Shown piece by piece: positions 1 through 6,571 of a DNA stretch of 11,030 nt. The translations under genes were made by a program, and so were the position numbers. The notes beneath the pieces were generated by a model that was given only the letters and a program-made list of their open reading frames with translations, ran no database searches and was not told where the DNA came from. The DNA is from a bacterium (GTDB taxonomy: Bacteria; JAHJDO01). Every line of letters starts with the position of its first letter. Position 1 is the stretch's first letter. The stretch lies in NCBI GenBank assembly GCA_023129655.1, contig JAGMBN010000035.1, positions 1-11,030 on the forward strand, read 5' to 3'.

Positions 1-281
1 GGATCATCATTTATTACATCTTCATTAACCAGAAACTTATAAAACATTCTTACAGCAACCAGATTTCTTGAAATGGAACGTATGGCAAGCTTGCTTTTTC
101 TAAGATAAATAAGGTAGGCTATTATATTTCTAGTACCTACACTTTCTATGCTGACACTGGATTCTCCATCCAAAAAACCAAAGAATTTGGTTAAATCCCT
201 CCTGTAAGCCTCTAATGTGTTAGCAGAGAGTCCTCGTTCTACTGAAAGATAATCTATAAACTGGTTAAGCAATTGATTCAT
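1..281 (-). CDS. xerD: Tyrosine recombinase XerD, N-terminal part (runs off left edge)
   Basis: Reading leftwards from an ATG at 281-279, 93 codons stay open to the window edge. The product begins MNQLLNQFIDYLSVERGL, followed by SANTLEAYRRDL and later SISRNLVAVRMFYKFL. This is the SAM-like, core-binding N-terminal domain of Xer site-specific recombinases; the YRRDL string is typical of XerD. XerC/XerD resolve chromosome dimers at dif sites. The catalytic domain with its Arg/His/Tyr residues would lie beyond the left edge, so activity cannot be judged. The start overlaps the stop of the MBL-fold hydrolase gene by four bases (ATGA), which implies translational coupling; no strong ribosome-binding site precedes it. 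XerC or another phage-type integrase of the family is the alternative, but the neighbourhood looks chromosomal rather than phage. Confidence 0.85.
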   Translation of the reverse strand, partial: MNQLLNQFIDYLSVERGLSANTLEAYRRDLTKFFGFLDGESSVSIESVGTRNIIAYLIYLRKSKLAIRSISRNLVAVRMFYKFLVNEDVINDD

Positions 282-907
282 ACAAGAAAAGGATTGTTTT
301 CTCTCTCATAGCCAATTGTAGAATCCTGCCCATGTCCGGGATATACAACAACATCAGAATCTAAAACCATGAGCTTTTCTTTAATAGCTCTTACTAAATC
401 TACGCCTGAACTTAAAGGTAAATCTGTTCTGCCTACTGAGCCACGAAAGAGCGCATCGCCTGTAAATACTGCCTTTTCTTTCCTAATGAAGATAGAAATA
501 CCTCCCGGAGTATGTCCATGGGTAAACAATATCTCTAATTTGATATCTCCAACTTCTATTATTTCCCCTCCATTAAGCGCAATATCAGCTGGAGGAGATA
601 CATAGTTCATAGCAAAATCTGCTGAGAGATTTTTAGAAGCATCTACAAGCATATCTTTATCATTTGCATGAATTAGTATTTTTAAATCTCCAAATTCCTG
701 CTTTATATTCTTATTAGCGCCTATATGATCTCCATGACCATGTGTATTAATAATGTATTCCGGATTTATATGCTCCTTCTTGACCTCTTCTATAATTCGC
801 GAGCTTTCTGCTCCCGGGTCAACTATAAAAGCCTTTTTTGTTCGCTCACATCCAACTATATAGCAATTAGTTTCAAGAAACCCGACTGCTAACTTTTTAA
901 TTATCAA
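278..907 (-). CDS. MBL-fold metallohydrolase, glyoxalase II-like
   Basis: A 209-residue metallo-beta-lactamase-fold hydrolase. The zinc-binding signature THGHGDH is at residues 55-61 (H56, H58, D60, H61). Further ligands fit H132 in FTHGHTPGG, D151 in TGDALF and H192 in YPGHG. The GSVGRTDLP segment after D151 is typical of the small hydroxyacylglutathione hydrolase (GloB)-like and YcbL-like family, which hydrolyses thioesters. It is shorter than full GloB and lacks the C-terminal glutathione-binding domain, so the true substrate is uncertain. There is no signal peptide, so a cytoplasmic enzyme is expected. The start is TTG at 907-905, chosen because GGAG lies 8 bases upstream and there is no ATG in a suitable place. 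Its stop overlaps the xerD start by four bases, so the two are probably co-translated. Confidence 0.88.
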   Translation of the reverse strand: MIIKKLAVGFLETNCYIVGCERTKKAFIVDPGAESSRIIEEVKKEHINPEYIINTHGHGDHIGANKNIKQEFGDLKILIHANDKDMLVDASKNLSADFAMNYVSPPADIALNGGEIIEVGDIKLEILFTHGHTPGGISIFIRKEKAVFTGDALFRGSVGRTDLPLSSGVDLVRAIKEKLMVLDSDVVVYPGHGQDSTIGYERENNPFLV

Positions 908-913
908 TTTCTA

Positions 914-920
914 ATCTCCT
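914..920 (-). promoter_or_regulatory. Ribosome-binding site deciding the TTG start of the MBL gene
   Basis: On the minus strand AAGGAGA is followed by about eight bases and then TTG ATA ATT AAA AAG. No in-frame ATG or GTG is as well placed, so this Shine-Dalgarno sequence supports the unusual TTG start codon. Confidence 0.6.
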
Positions 921-921
921 T

Positions 922-955
922 TTACATCCCCCTGAATCCCCCTTCAAAGGGGGAC
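922..955. repeat. C-rich/G-rich dispersed repeat with hairpin
   Basis: Two C-rich tracts in tandem (ATCCCCCTGA, then ATCCCCCTTC) are followed by AAGGGGGA. Positions 938-944 (CCCCCTT) pair with 947-953 (AAGGGGG). This style of short repeat is found in many copies between genes in several anaerobic and candidate-phylum genomes, from general knowledge. It lies just upstream of the MBL ribosome-binding site. Confidence 0.55.
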
Positions 956-973
956 TTTCCCAACTCATTATTG

Positions 974-1008
974 GTCATTGCGAAGGACAAAGTCCTGTGG
1001 CAATCTCG
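974..1008. repeat. REP-like hairpin repeat (GTCATTGCGA type)
   Basis: The segment starts GTCATTGCGAAGGAC and ends GTGGCAATCTC. It folds as a two-step hairpin: ATTGC (977-981) with GCAAT (1000-1004), and AGGAC (984-988) with GTCCT (992-996) around an AAA loop. A shorter, degenerate relative starting GTCATTGCAAGC lies at 7117-7140. Such elements are dispersed intergenic repeats in many genomes; whether it is a mobile MITE-like unit cannot be told from two copies. Confidence 0.6.
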
Positions 1009-1030
1009 TCTTTTTGGGGTTTCTATGTAG

Positions 1031-1056
1031 GGGTTCAATATTTTGAACCCTTTTTT
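1031..1056 (+). terminator. Rho-independent terminator-like hairpin, plus-strand polarity
   Basis: An 8-bp perfect inverted repeat GGGTTCAA (1031-1038) / TTGAACCC (1043-1050) with a four-base loop is followed directly by six T at 1051-1056. The T-tract follows the stem only on the plus strand, although all recognised genes here are on the minus strand. On the minus strand it is a hairpin just after the GH172 stop, preceded rather than followed by an A/T run. It may protect the GH172 mRNA 3' end or stop antisense transcripts. Confidence 0.5.
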
Positions 1057-1078
1057 GCTCAAGCGAATTGTTCGGCAA

Positions 1079-2167
1079 TTATATAATCTCCAAGTAGTCT
1101 CTGTCGGGTAGTTCGGGAAAAGGGTTAGTCGGTAGAGCCTGGTACCAGTATGCTACCGAAGCGATATCATCTTGCAGAGGCAAGTATCGGTGTCCATCGC
1201 GCCACCCCAACGCTTGAATCGTAACCTTGAGATCCTTCTCGAACCTAATAGGATCCATAATGTGCCAGCGGTACATGGAAAAACGCTGCTGGGAACTGTA
1301 CGTTCCGTCGGGACGGATAACTTGATGCATTCCCAGAAATGGGGTTGAATACTCAACGTACTGTCCTTCGACACCCCAGTCGTACGCTCCACCGAAGTAA
1401 TCCTCTGTACCTGTGCCACAGATGGTCGGAAAGTCATTATCGCCATCCATGAAAAACTTTATCTCCCCTTCTCCCCACCAACCGTTGTTGTTTACTCCCC
1501 AGGCCAGATACGTCCCTACGTAATGCCCCATCCCCTTTATCCTATCTACAATTGTGTAGGGTTGTTTGTATGGAAGCGGATTGGTTCGTCGAAACTGGGC
1601 ATGGAAATATGCCATATCATCTGGGATGTCCGTGAGTGTGTAGTTGATCTGGTAGTACAGGATCATAGGTTCATGGTGGCGATTCTCCAATGTAATCCGG
1701 CAACGTTTTCTGAATGGCATTTCCCAGAAGCAATTGTACCCACGGTTCGGATTGACAGCGACCGGCAATGAGTTGACCTGGGCAAACTGACCCCAACCTG
1801 AAGCAAAAAAATCGGCACTTGGACACTCCACAGAAGGTACTTTCTGGTCATCCCAGTAGATCCGTAAGACATAGAAACGAGCCAATGGGCCTTTAGCAAT
1901 GCTTCCAGTCAGCCACATAGACTGAATCGCTCCGGGACCTACAATATCTGCGAGTGCGTAGGTTTCCCCCGGCTCTATCTTCACACTCGGTGATACTTTC
2001 CAGCCTTGACCCAGATCGCGTGCGCAGCTCGCACCGATTCCATCAGTCGCCATTCCTCCTTTGCCCTTCTCGCCAGTAGGATTTTCTGCGCTAATCGACC
2101 GTGTCTTAGCTTTCGATACACGAGAGAGATTGCCAAGATTCATTCCTAAACCGTTGAAATCTGTCAT
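1079..2167 (-). CDS. GH172 (DUF2961) family glycoside hydrolase
   Basis: A 362-residue protein of the DUF2961 family, now CAZy family GH172. Characterised members act on fructofuranoside and arabinofuranoside linkages, including difructose dianhydrides and bacterial arabinans. Recognisable blocks are GPGAIQSMWLTG (77-88), the W-D-D segment near 105, GWWGEGEIKFFMDGD (229-243) and FPTICGTGTEDYFGGAYDW (246-264). E233/E235 and E255 fall where the paired catalytic glutamates of the family are expected; that assignment is my inference. No signal peptide is visible, so it probably acts on imported oligosaccharides, and the exact substrate is unknown. The ATG is preceded by a perfect AGGAGG nine bases upstream. 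Sampled 60-base lines of this gene are about half G+C, against about one third in ligA and the sulfatase, suggesting recent acquisition. It has its own promoter and is followed by a repeat cluster. Confidence 0.9.
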   Translation of the reverse strand: MTDFNGLGMNLGNLSRVSKAKTRSISAENPTGEKGKGGMATDGIGASCARDLGQGWKVSPSVKIEPGETYALADIVGPGAIQSMWLTGSIAKGPLARFYVLRIYWDDQKVPSVECPSADFFASGWGQFAQVNSLPVAVNPNRGYNCFWEMPFRKRCRITLENRHHEPMILYYQINYTLTDIPDDMAYFHAQFRRTNPLPYKQPYTIVDRIKGMGHYVGTYLAWGVNNNGWWGEGEIKFFMDGDNDFPTICGTGTEDYFGGAYDWGVEGQYVEYSTPFLGMHQVIRPDGTYSSQQRFSMYRWHIMDPIRFEKDLKVTIQALGWRDGHRYLPLQDDIASVAYWYQALPTNPFPELPDRDYLEII

Positions 2168-2230
2168 AATTCATTTCCTCCTATTTGTACCGAACGTTAA
2201 TTATTGAATACTTGGTGTTATTTCAACGTT

Positions 2231-2260
2231 ACTATACTTAGTAATCGCTCAAAACCTCAA
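2231..2260 (-). promoter_or_regulatory. Candidate sigma70 promoter for the GH172 gene
   Basis: Reading the minus strand, a -35 TTGAGG (2260-2255), an 18-base spacer and a -10 TATAGT (2236-2231) lie in the 118-base gap between the toxin stop and the GH172 start. The predicted leader is about 60 bases and ends with the AGGAGG site. The match is moderate and no operator is evident. Confidence 0.45.
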
Positions 2261-2285
2261 TAAAAACAACTTCTGGATTCCCCGA

Positions 2286-2579
2286 TCATGTTGTTCTTTC
2301 TATCCAGTAATCAGGATCCCGATGGAGATGCATCACAGCCAAAATGAATATTCCGTCTGACTCAATACTGTAGAGGACACCATATGGAAAACGATTCGTA
2401 AAACAACGACGGATATCTCCTGATAGTATTGGCCAAGCTAGCGGATAATCGAGTATTTTTTGAATAGCAGAGTAAACTTCGACAGAAAAATCATATCCAA
2501 GTTCCTTTTCGCACTCCTCGTAGTAATTGATTGACTCGTAGAACTCAATTTCGGCTTCTGGGTGAAACGAGTAGGTCAT
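2286..2579 (-). CDS. RelE/ParE-family toxin
   Basis: A 97-residue protein with the RelE/ParE toxin layout: an N-terminal helical hairpin (HPEAEIEFYESINYYEE, then ELGYDFSVEVYSAIQKI), a proline-rich turn (YPLAWPIL), then beta strands with the conserved pattern RRCFTNRFPYGVLYSIE and a final ILAVMHLHRDPDYW. The RRxxxxRFPYxxxY block and the HxxRxPxYW end are hallmarks of ParE-like plasmid-stabilisation toxins. RelE members cut mRNA at the ribosome and ParE members inhibit gyrase; the sequence does not decide which applies here. Its ATG overlaps the antitoxin stop by four bases (ATGA), the usual antitoxin-first arrangement. No frameshift or truncation is visible, so the module appears intact. Confidence 0.88.
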   Translation of the reverse strand: MTYSFHPEAEIEFYESINYYEECEKELGYDFSVEVYSAIQKILDYPLAWPILSGDIRRCFTNRFPYGVLYSIESDGIFILAVMHLHRDPDYWIERTT

Positions 2580-2803
2580 CTGCTGAATCGCTCTTGAATT
2601 TTGTCAAATACTTGATTCCCTGGAACCGCTTTCACACGAGCAGAACGCAGTTCTTTAAGCCGTAGCTTCGCTACTTCCACCCACTTTCTGTCCAAATCTG
2701 AGTCTGGTGGATTTAGTGTGCAAAGAAGCGAGTTAACGAGAACTGCTCTCTCCTCAACGGGAAGAGACTCTGCTTCCAGAATAATTTCCTTGACTCCATG
2801 CAT
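2576..2803 (-). CDS. Addiction-module antitoxin (TIGR02574-like)
   Basis: A 75-residue, charged, mostly helical protein. Its N-terminal part (residues 1-30: ILEAESLPVEERAVLVNSLL) matches the putative addiction-module component family: an E-A-xx-LP-xx-ER-xx-L-xx-LL pattern, followed by a C-terminal tail that usually wraps the toxin. It should neutralise the RelE/ParE-type toxin encoded immediately downstream and may repress the shared promoter. The start is well supported by GGAGGTG seven bases upstream of the ATG. The gene begins 48 bases after the ligA stop, with a candidate promoter inside that gap and the very end of ligA. It is too small for confident distant homology, but the pairing makes the call firm. 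Confidence 0.85.
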   Translation of the reverse strand: MHGVKEIILEAESLPVEERAVLVNSLLCTLNPPDSDLDRKWVEVAKLRLKELRSARVKAVPGNQVFDKIQERFSR

Positions 2804-2833
2804 AAAACACCTCCGATTCTTTAAATATATTGT

Positions 2834-2862
2834 ATTTTATCACACTTTGCTTTATCTCGCAA
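2834..2862 (-). promoter_or_regulatory. Candidate extended -10 promoter of the toxin-antitoxin pair
   Basis: On the minus strand a -35 TTGCGA (2862-2857), a 17-base spacer and a -10 TAAAAT (2839-2834) are seen. TG sits one base upstream of the -10, giving the extended form TGATAAAAT. The -35 lies inside the last codons of ligA, so the module may be expressed both alone and by read-through. Confidence 0.45.
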
Positions 2863-4876
2863 TTTGACCACTGATCGTCCGAATAAGAGTTAAAAATTCA
2901 TCCTCTGTTAATATAGTAATCCCTAATTTTTGGGCTTTATTATATTTAGAGCCAGGAGAAGCGCCTGCAAGCAAAAAACTTGTTTTTTTGCTGACGCTTT
3001 CGCTTATGCTTCCGCCAAGTTCTTTTATGATATCAGAAACTTGATGTCTCTTATACTTAGCTAGTGTTCCTGTTATGACAAAATTTTTAGCCACAAAAAC
3101 TTTATCCTCTAGAGATTTTGTTTCTTCCATTTTTACACCGGCATTCTTTATCTTGATTAATACCTCCTTTGTGTCTTCTCTTTCAAAGAAATGCATAATA
3201 CTGTCTGTCATTATCTCACCTATTTCCCCTATTGCCTCAAGTTCCTCTTTTTTCGCTGTTCTTAATTGATCAACAGAAGAAAAATTCTTTGCCAAAATCT
3301 CTGCGGATAAAACTCCTACATGCGGGATTCCAAGCGCAAAGATCAATCTTGATAGAGACCTGTTTCTGCTTTCTCTGATGTTCCATATTATTTTATTCGC
3401 CAGTATATCTCCCATTCGTTCTAATTTAATAAGATTGTCAAACTTTAAAGAATATAAATCCGCATAATCCTTAACGAGTTTTTTCTTTACAAGCTGAGTT
3501 ATAATCGCAGGGCCTAAACTTTCTATATCCATTGCGCGTCTTGAAACAAAATGCCGTATTCTTCTCTCAAGTTGAGCAGGACACTTCAAATTCTCACATC
3601 TATACGCAACTTCTCCTTCTATTTTCTTTACATCTCCACTGCATACAGGACATTTACGTGGCATTCCAAACTCTCTTTCTTTCCCTGTGCGAACCTCTTT
3701 TACAACACTTACTATCTTTGGAATTACATCCCCTCCTTTTTCAATAATAACTTTATCGCCAACTCTAATATCCTTGCGCATTATTTCGTCCTGATTATGC
3801 AACGTAGCCCGGCTTACTGTTGTGCCTGCCAAAGCAACTGGTTTAAGCTCTGCAACAGGTGTTAATATTCCCGTTCTTCCTACCTGTACGACAATCTCCT
3901 CAAGAATAGTAGCAGCCTGTTTTGCGGGAAATTTGTATGCTATCAGCCAGCGCGGACTTTTGCCTGTAGCGCCAAGCTTCTCCCTTTGGACCATTGAGTT
4001 TACTTTTATTACCATGCCATCTGTTTCATATCCTAATTTCTCCCGCTTTGATTGCCAGCCGTTGCAATATTTAATAACTTCATCAATATCCTTACAACGC
4101 TGAATATTGGGATTTGTGCGAAATCCGTATGTATCCAGTAACTTCAAAGCCTCCACATGATTATTGCAAGCAGAGCCCTCCATATATCCAATTTCATAGA
4201 CAAAAATATTGAGATGTCTTTGCGCTACCATCTTCGGGTCAAGAAGCTTCATAGAACCTGCAGCTGCATTCCTTGGATTTGCGAATAAGAGTTCCTCTCT
4301 CTTTTCTCTCTCCTTATTTATCTGTCTAAAAACATCCTTTGTCATATACACCTCACCACGAACCTCAAGAACAGAAGATATTGAATCCGACATTTGTAAC
4401 CTCAGAGGAATTGTCTTTATTGTTCTTAAATTCTTGGTTATATCATCTCCATGTATGCCATCTCCACGACTTGTTCCAATCGCAAAAATTTCATTTTCAT
4501 AGATTAAGTTTACTGCCACTCCATCAATCTTTAGTTCAACAACATAATCAATATTCTCTCCAGTAAGATTTTTCCTCATGCGCGCATCAAATTCCATTAT
4601 CTCATCTTCAGAGTACGTATTTGCTATGCTCAGCATTGGCGTGCGATGAGTAACAGTCCTGAATTCTTTTAGAGGAGAGCCTCCTACGCGCTGTGACGGG
4701 GAATCAGGGATAATTAAATCAGGGAATTTATGTTCAAGACGTATCAGTTCTTCCATTAAGAGATCGTACTCACGATCAGATATTTCAGGCTGCGCGTCTA
4801 TATAGTACTTGTGGTTATGGCGCTCAATTTGTTCTCTTAACTTCTTTATCCTTAGATGCGTCTGCCTTTTATTCAC
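2852..4876 (-). CDS. ligA: NAD-dependent DNA ligase LigA
   Basis: Joins nicks in DNA using NAD+ in replication and repair. From the GTG start proposed here the protein is 674 residues, a normal LigA length. The domains run in order: Ia (RIKKLREQIERHNHKYY, EISDREYDLL); adenylation domain with catalytic lysine in ELKIDGVAVN (K116) and the SRGDGIHGDD and NPRNAAAGS motifs; OB fold with VQVGRTGILTPVAELKPV; a four-cysteine zinc finger (C409, C412, C427, C432); helix-hairpin-helix repeats; and a C-terminal BRCT domain (about 592-673, FVITGTLAKYKRHQV). The frame is also open to a TTG at 4897, but that has no ribosome-binding site and would overlap the upstream gene by 29 bases. The GTG at 4876 overlaps it by only 8 and fits family N-termini. 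Its own Shine-Dalgarno is weak (GGAAA, 3-base spacer), suggesting coupling to the upstream gene. Confidence 0.97.
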   Translation of the reverse strand: MNKRQTHLRIKKLREQIERHNHKYYIDAQPEISDREYDLLMEELIRLEHKFPDLIIPDSPSQRVGGSPLKEFRTVTHRTPMLSIANTYSEDEIMEFDARMRKNLTGENIDYVVELKIDGVAVNLIYENEIFAIGTSRGDGIHGDDITKNLRTIKTIPLRLQMSDSISSVLEVRGEVYMTKDVFRQINKEREKREELLFANPRNAAAGSMKLLDPKMVAQRHLNIFVYEIGYMEGSACNNHVEALKLLDTYGFRTNPNIQRCKDIDEVIKYCNGWQSKREKLGYETDGMVIKVNSMVQREKLGATGKSPRWLIAYKFPAKQAATILEEIVVQVGRTGILTPVAELKPVALAGTTVSRATLHNQDEIMRKDIRVGDKVIIEKGGDVIPKIVSVVKEVRTGKEREFGMPRKCPVCSGDVKKIEGEVAYRCENLKCPAQLERRIRHFVSRRAMDIESLGPAIITQLVKKKLVKDYADLYSLKFDNLIKLERMGDILANKIIWNIRESRNRSLSRLIFALGIPHVGVLSAEILAKNFSSVDQLRTAKKEELEAIGEIGEIMTDSIMHFFEREDTKEVLIKIKNAGVKMEETKSLEDKVFVAKNFVITGTLAKYKRHQVSDIIKELGGSISESVSKKTSFLLAGASPGSKYNKAQKLGITILTEDEFLTLIRTISGQIAR

Positions 4877-5591
4877 CTGTTTCCAGCCTGTAAGCAAACG
4901 ATCTAGGCAAATCTGCTTCTATTATTTTATTTTGGGCTGTTTTAATGTCATACGCCACTCTCTTTATCTCAACCCTCTTTTCCTCTGTGTCGTAAATAGA
5001 ATAACATGCATCAGGATTTTTGTCTCTTGGCTGTCCTACGCTGCCGACATTTATTAAATACTTGGTGTTTTCTTCAATATTAATACTCATGTCAAAGGAA
5101 AATTCAGGCCGCTCTCTTTCCTTAAAAACTATTGGGACATGGGAATGGCTAAAAAAACACACAGGCTTTGTGATCTTTTCAAAGCTGCGATGAGCGTCAA
5201 GAGTTGTTCTTATATATTTCCACTTGTCAGGCTCAAGTATTGTCGCATGAACAATAACAAATTCAGGAAACTCTTTCGTTAATTCAAACTGCTCCAAGTA
5301 TTCCCGATTATTCCCGGTCAGCGCGTCAGCAGTCCAGATAACAGACTCTTTTGCTGTTTTGTTGAAATATTCTATATCCTGCTTGCCGATAACCGCCCAA
5401 TCATGGTTTCCTGCAACACATTCAAAATCATTATTCCTGATGAGTTCAACGCATTCATTCGGATTTGCCCCATAGCCGACTATATCACCTATACATATAT
5501 TTTTCTCAACCTGTTCCTCTTTGAATTTCTCCAGAACAGCATTCAATGCTTCAAGGTTAGCATGTATATCTGATAAAAGACCGTATTTCAT
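4869..5591 (-). CDS. Metallophosphoesterase (calcineurin-like, YfcE/Metallophos_2 type)
   Basis: A 240-residue phosphoesterase with all metal-binding motifs in order: SDIHANLEAL (D8, H10), GDIVGYGANPNE (D36), GNHD (N62, H63), VHATI (H115), SHSHVP (H149, H151) and the strongly conserved NVGSVGQPRD (181-190). It ends with the usual DLPRSFAYRL tail. Members of this family hydrolyse phosphodiesters or phosphomonoesters, often with Mn2+, and many are annotated as diadenosine tetraphosphatase- or phosphodiesterase-like without proven substrates. It is cytoplasmic. Its ATG overlaps the stop of the heptose kinase gene by four bases, and its end overlaps ligA, placing it in the middle of a coupled operon. 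The link to heptose synthesis is tempting (a later step removes a phosphate from heptose bisphosphate), but that step normally uses GmhB, a HAD enzyme, so I do not assign it. Confidence 0.9.
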   Translation of the reverse strand: MKYGLLSDIHANLEALNAVLEKFKEEQVEKNICIGDIVGYGANPNECVELIRNNDFECVAGNHDWAVIGKQDIEYFNKTAKESVIWTADALTGNNREYLEQFELTKEFPEFVIVHATILEPDKWKYIRTTLDAHRSFEKITKPVCFFSHSHVPIVFKERERPEFSFDMSINIEENTKYLINVGSVGQPRDKNPDACYSIYDTEEKRVEIKRVAYDIKTAQNKIIEADLPRSFAYRLETGE

Positions 5592-6571
5592 ACAATACTT
5601 CTTCTTAGTTCATCTATAGACACTGTAGCTGTTCCAAGTTTTCCAACAACAATACCTGCCGCATGGTTTGCAATGTACGAAGATTCATATATTGTGGCTT
5701 TATTTCCAAGAGACAATGCAATCGCTCCAACAACTGTATCTCCCGCGCCGGTTACATCAAAAACCTCTTTTGCAACAGTTGGAATATTAACTACTTTGTA
5801 GTCTTTATCAAAAAGTGACATCCCTTTCTCTCCGCGAGTGATCAATATTGAATTTACCTGTAATAATTTTAACAAATTCTTCCCTACCCGCACTAAACTT
5901 CGTTCATCCTTTATCTCTGTTTTAAGACCCTCTCCCGCTTCATGATTATTAGGTGTTATCATAGTTACGTTCTTATAATATGTAAAATGACTTGGTATAG
6001 GATCAACAATAATCGGATAATTAAATTCCCTGTTCAGCTTTATAATTTGTTTAACCAGATACCGTGTTACAATGCCCTTTCCGTAATCAGATATAACAAT
6101 AGCGGAAATTTCACGCATATTGGACTTAATATATGTAAGTATTTTTTTTGCTTCTCCGGAGTTAATCTGACTGACAAATTCCTTGTCCGTCCTGACAACC
6201 TGCTGATGCTGCGCAATGATCCTTGTCTTCACTATGGTTGGTCTTTTCTTGTTTAGAATAATCCCATCATCATTCAAGCCCTGTTTCTTCACCAATTGCA
6301 GAAATTCTTCTCCCGCAATATCGTCCCCAATAATTCCTGTAATTAACGCTTCTGCGCCAAGAGCGCGTATATTATTCGCAACATTAGAAGCGCCGCCCAT
6401 CATAGCGGACTCGGAACTAATTTTAACAACAGGCACAGGCGCTTCAGGCGAGATGCGCTCTACATTTCCCCATACAAATCTATCAAGCATCAAGTCCCCC
6501 ACAACAAGCACCTTTGCGCTTTTAAATCCTGCTATCACACGTTTCAACCGATTTTTATCTATGTCTTTCAT
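5588..6571 (-). CDS. D-glycero-beta-D-manno-heptose-7-phosphate kinase (HldE domain I / RfaE1)
   Basis: A 327-residue PfkB/ribokinase-fold kinase. The N-terminus has VLVVGDLMLDRFVWGNVERI (21-40), then SPEAPVPVV, MGGASNVANN (58-67) and RIIAQHQQVVRTDKE. The C-terminal ATP site is DVTGAGDTVVG (272-282), with D278 as the catalytic base by family knowledge. Together these point to RfaE1, which phosphorylates heptose 7-phosphate at C1 on the way to ADP-heptose for LPS inner core. Only the kinase is present; the adenylyltransferase half of bifunctional HldE is missing, so a separate partner gene is expected elsewhere. Near residue 190 the usual DPK is DPIPSHF, a departure from the common family sequence. 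AAGGGG nine bases upstream of the ATG is a good ribosome-binding site inside the gamma gene. The start overlaps the gamma stop by four bases. Confidence 0.92.
   Translation of the reverse strand: MKDIDKNRLKRVIAGFKSAKVLVVGDLMLDRFVWGNVERISPEAPVPVVKISSESAMMGGASNVANNIRALGAEALITGIIGDDIAGEEFLQLVKKQGLNDDGIILNKKRPTIVKTRIIAQHQQVVRTDKEFVSQINSGEAKKILTYIKSNMREISAIVISDYGKGIVTRYLVKQIIKLNREFNYPIIVDPIPSHFTYYKNVTMITPNNHEAGEGLKTEIKDERSLVRVGKNLLKLLQVNSILITRGEKGMSLFDKDYKVVNIPTVAKEVFDVTGAGDTVVGAIALSLGNKATIYESSYIANHAAGIVVGKLGTATVSIDELRRSIV

Noticed and set aside
1153..1899. Alternative minus- and plus-strand frames within the GH172 gene
   Set aside because: They lie inside the coding frame of a recognised family and their products show no known motif.
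2194..2230. Two AACGTT palindromes upstream of GH172 as operator half-sites
   Set aside because: Six-base palindromes are common by chance and the flanking bases do not match symmetrically.
3532..4566. Several plus-strand open frames inside ligA
   Set aside because: They are antisense shadows of a fully conserved ligase, with low-complexity F/S/L-rich products and no ribosome-binding sites.
2852..4897. TTG start of LigA at 4897
   Set aside because: It has no ribosome-binding site and would overlap the phosphoesterase gene by 29 bases; the GTG at 4876 better fits family N-termini, although its own site is weak too.
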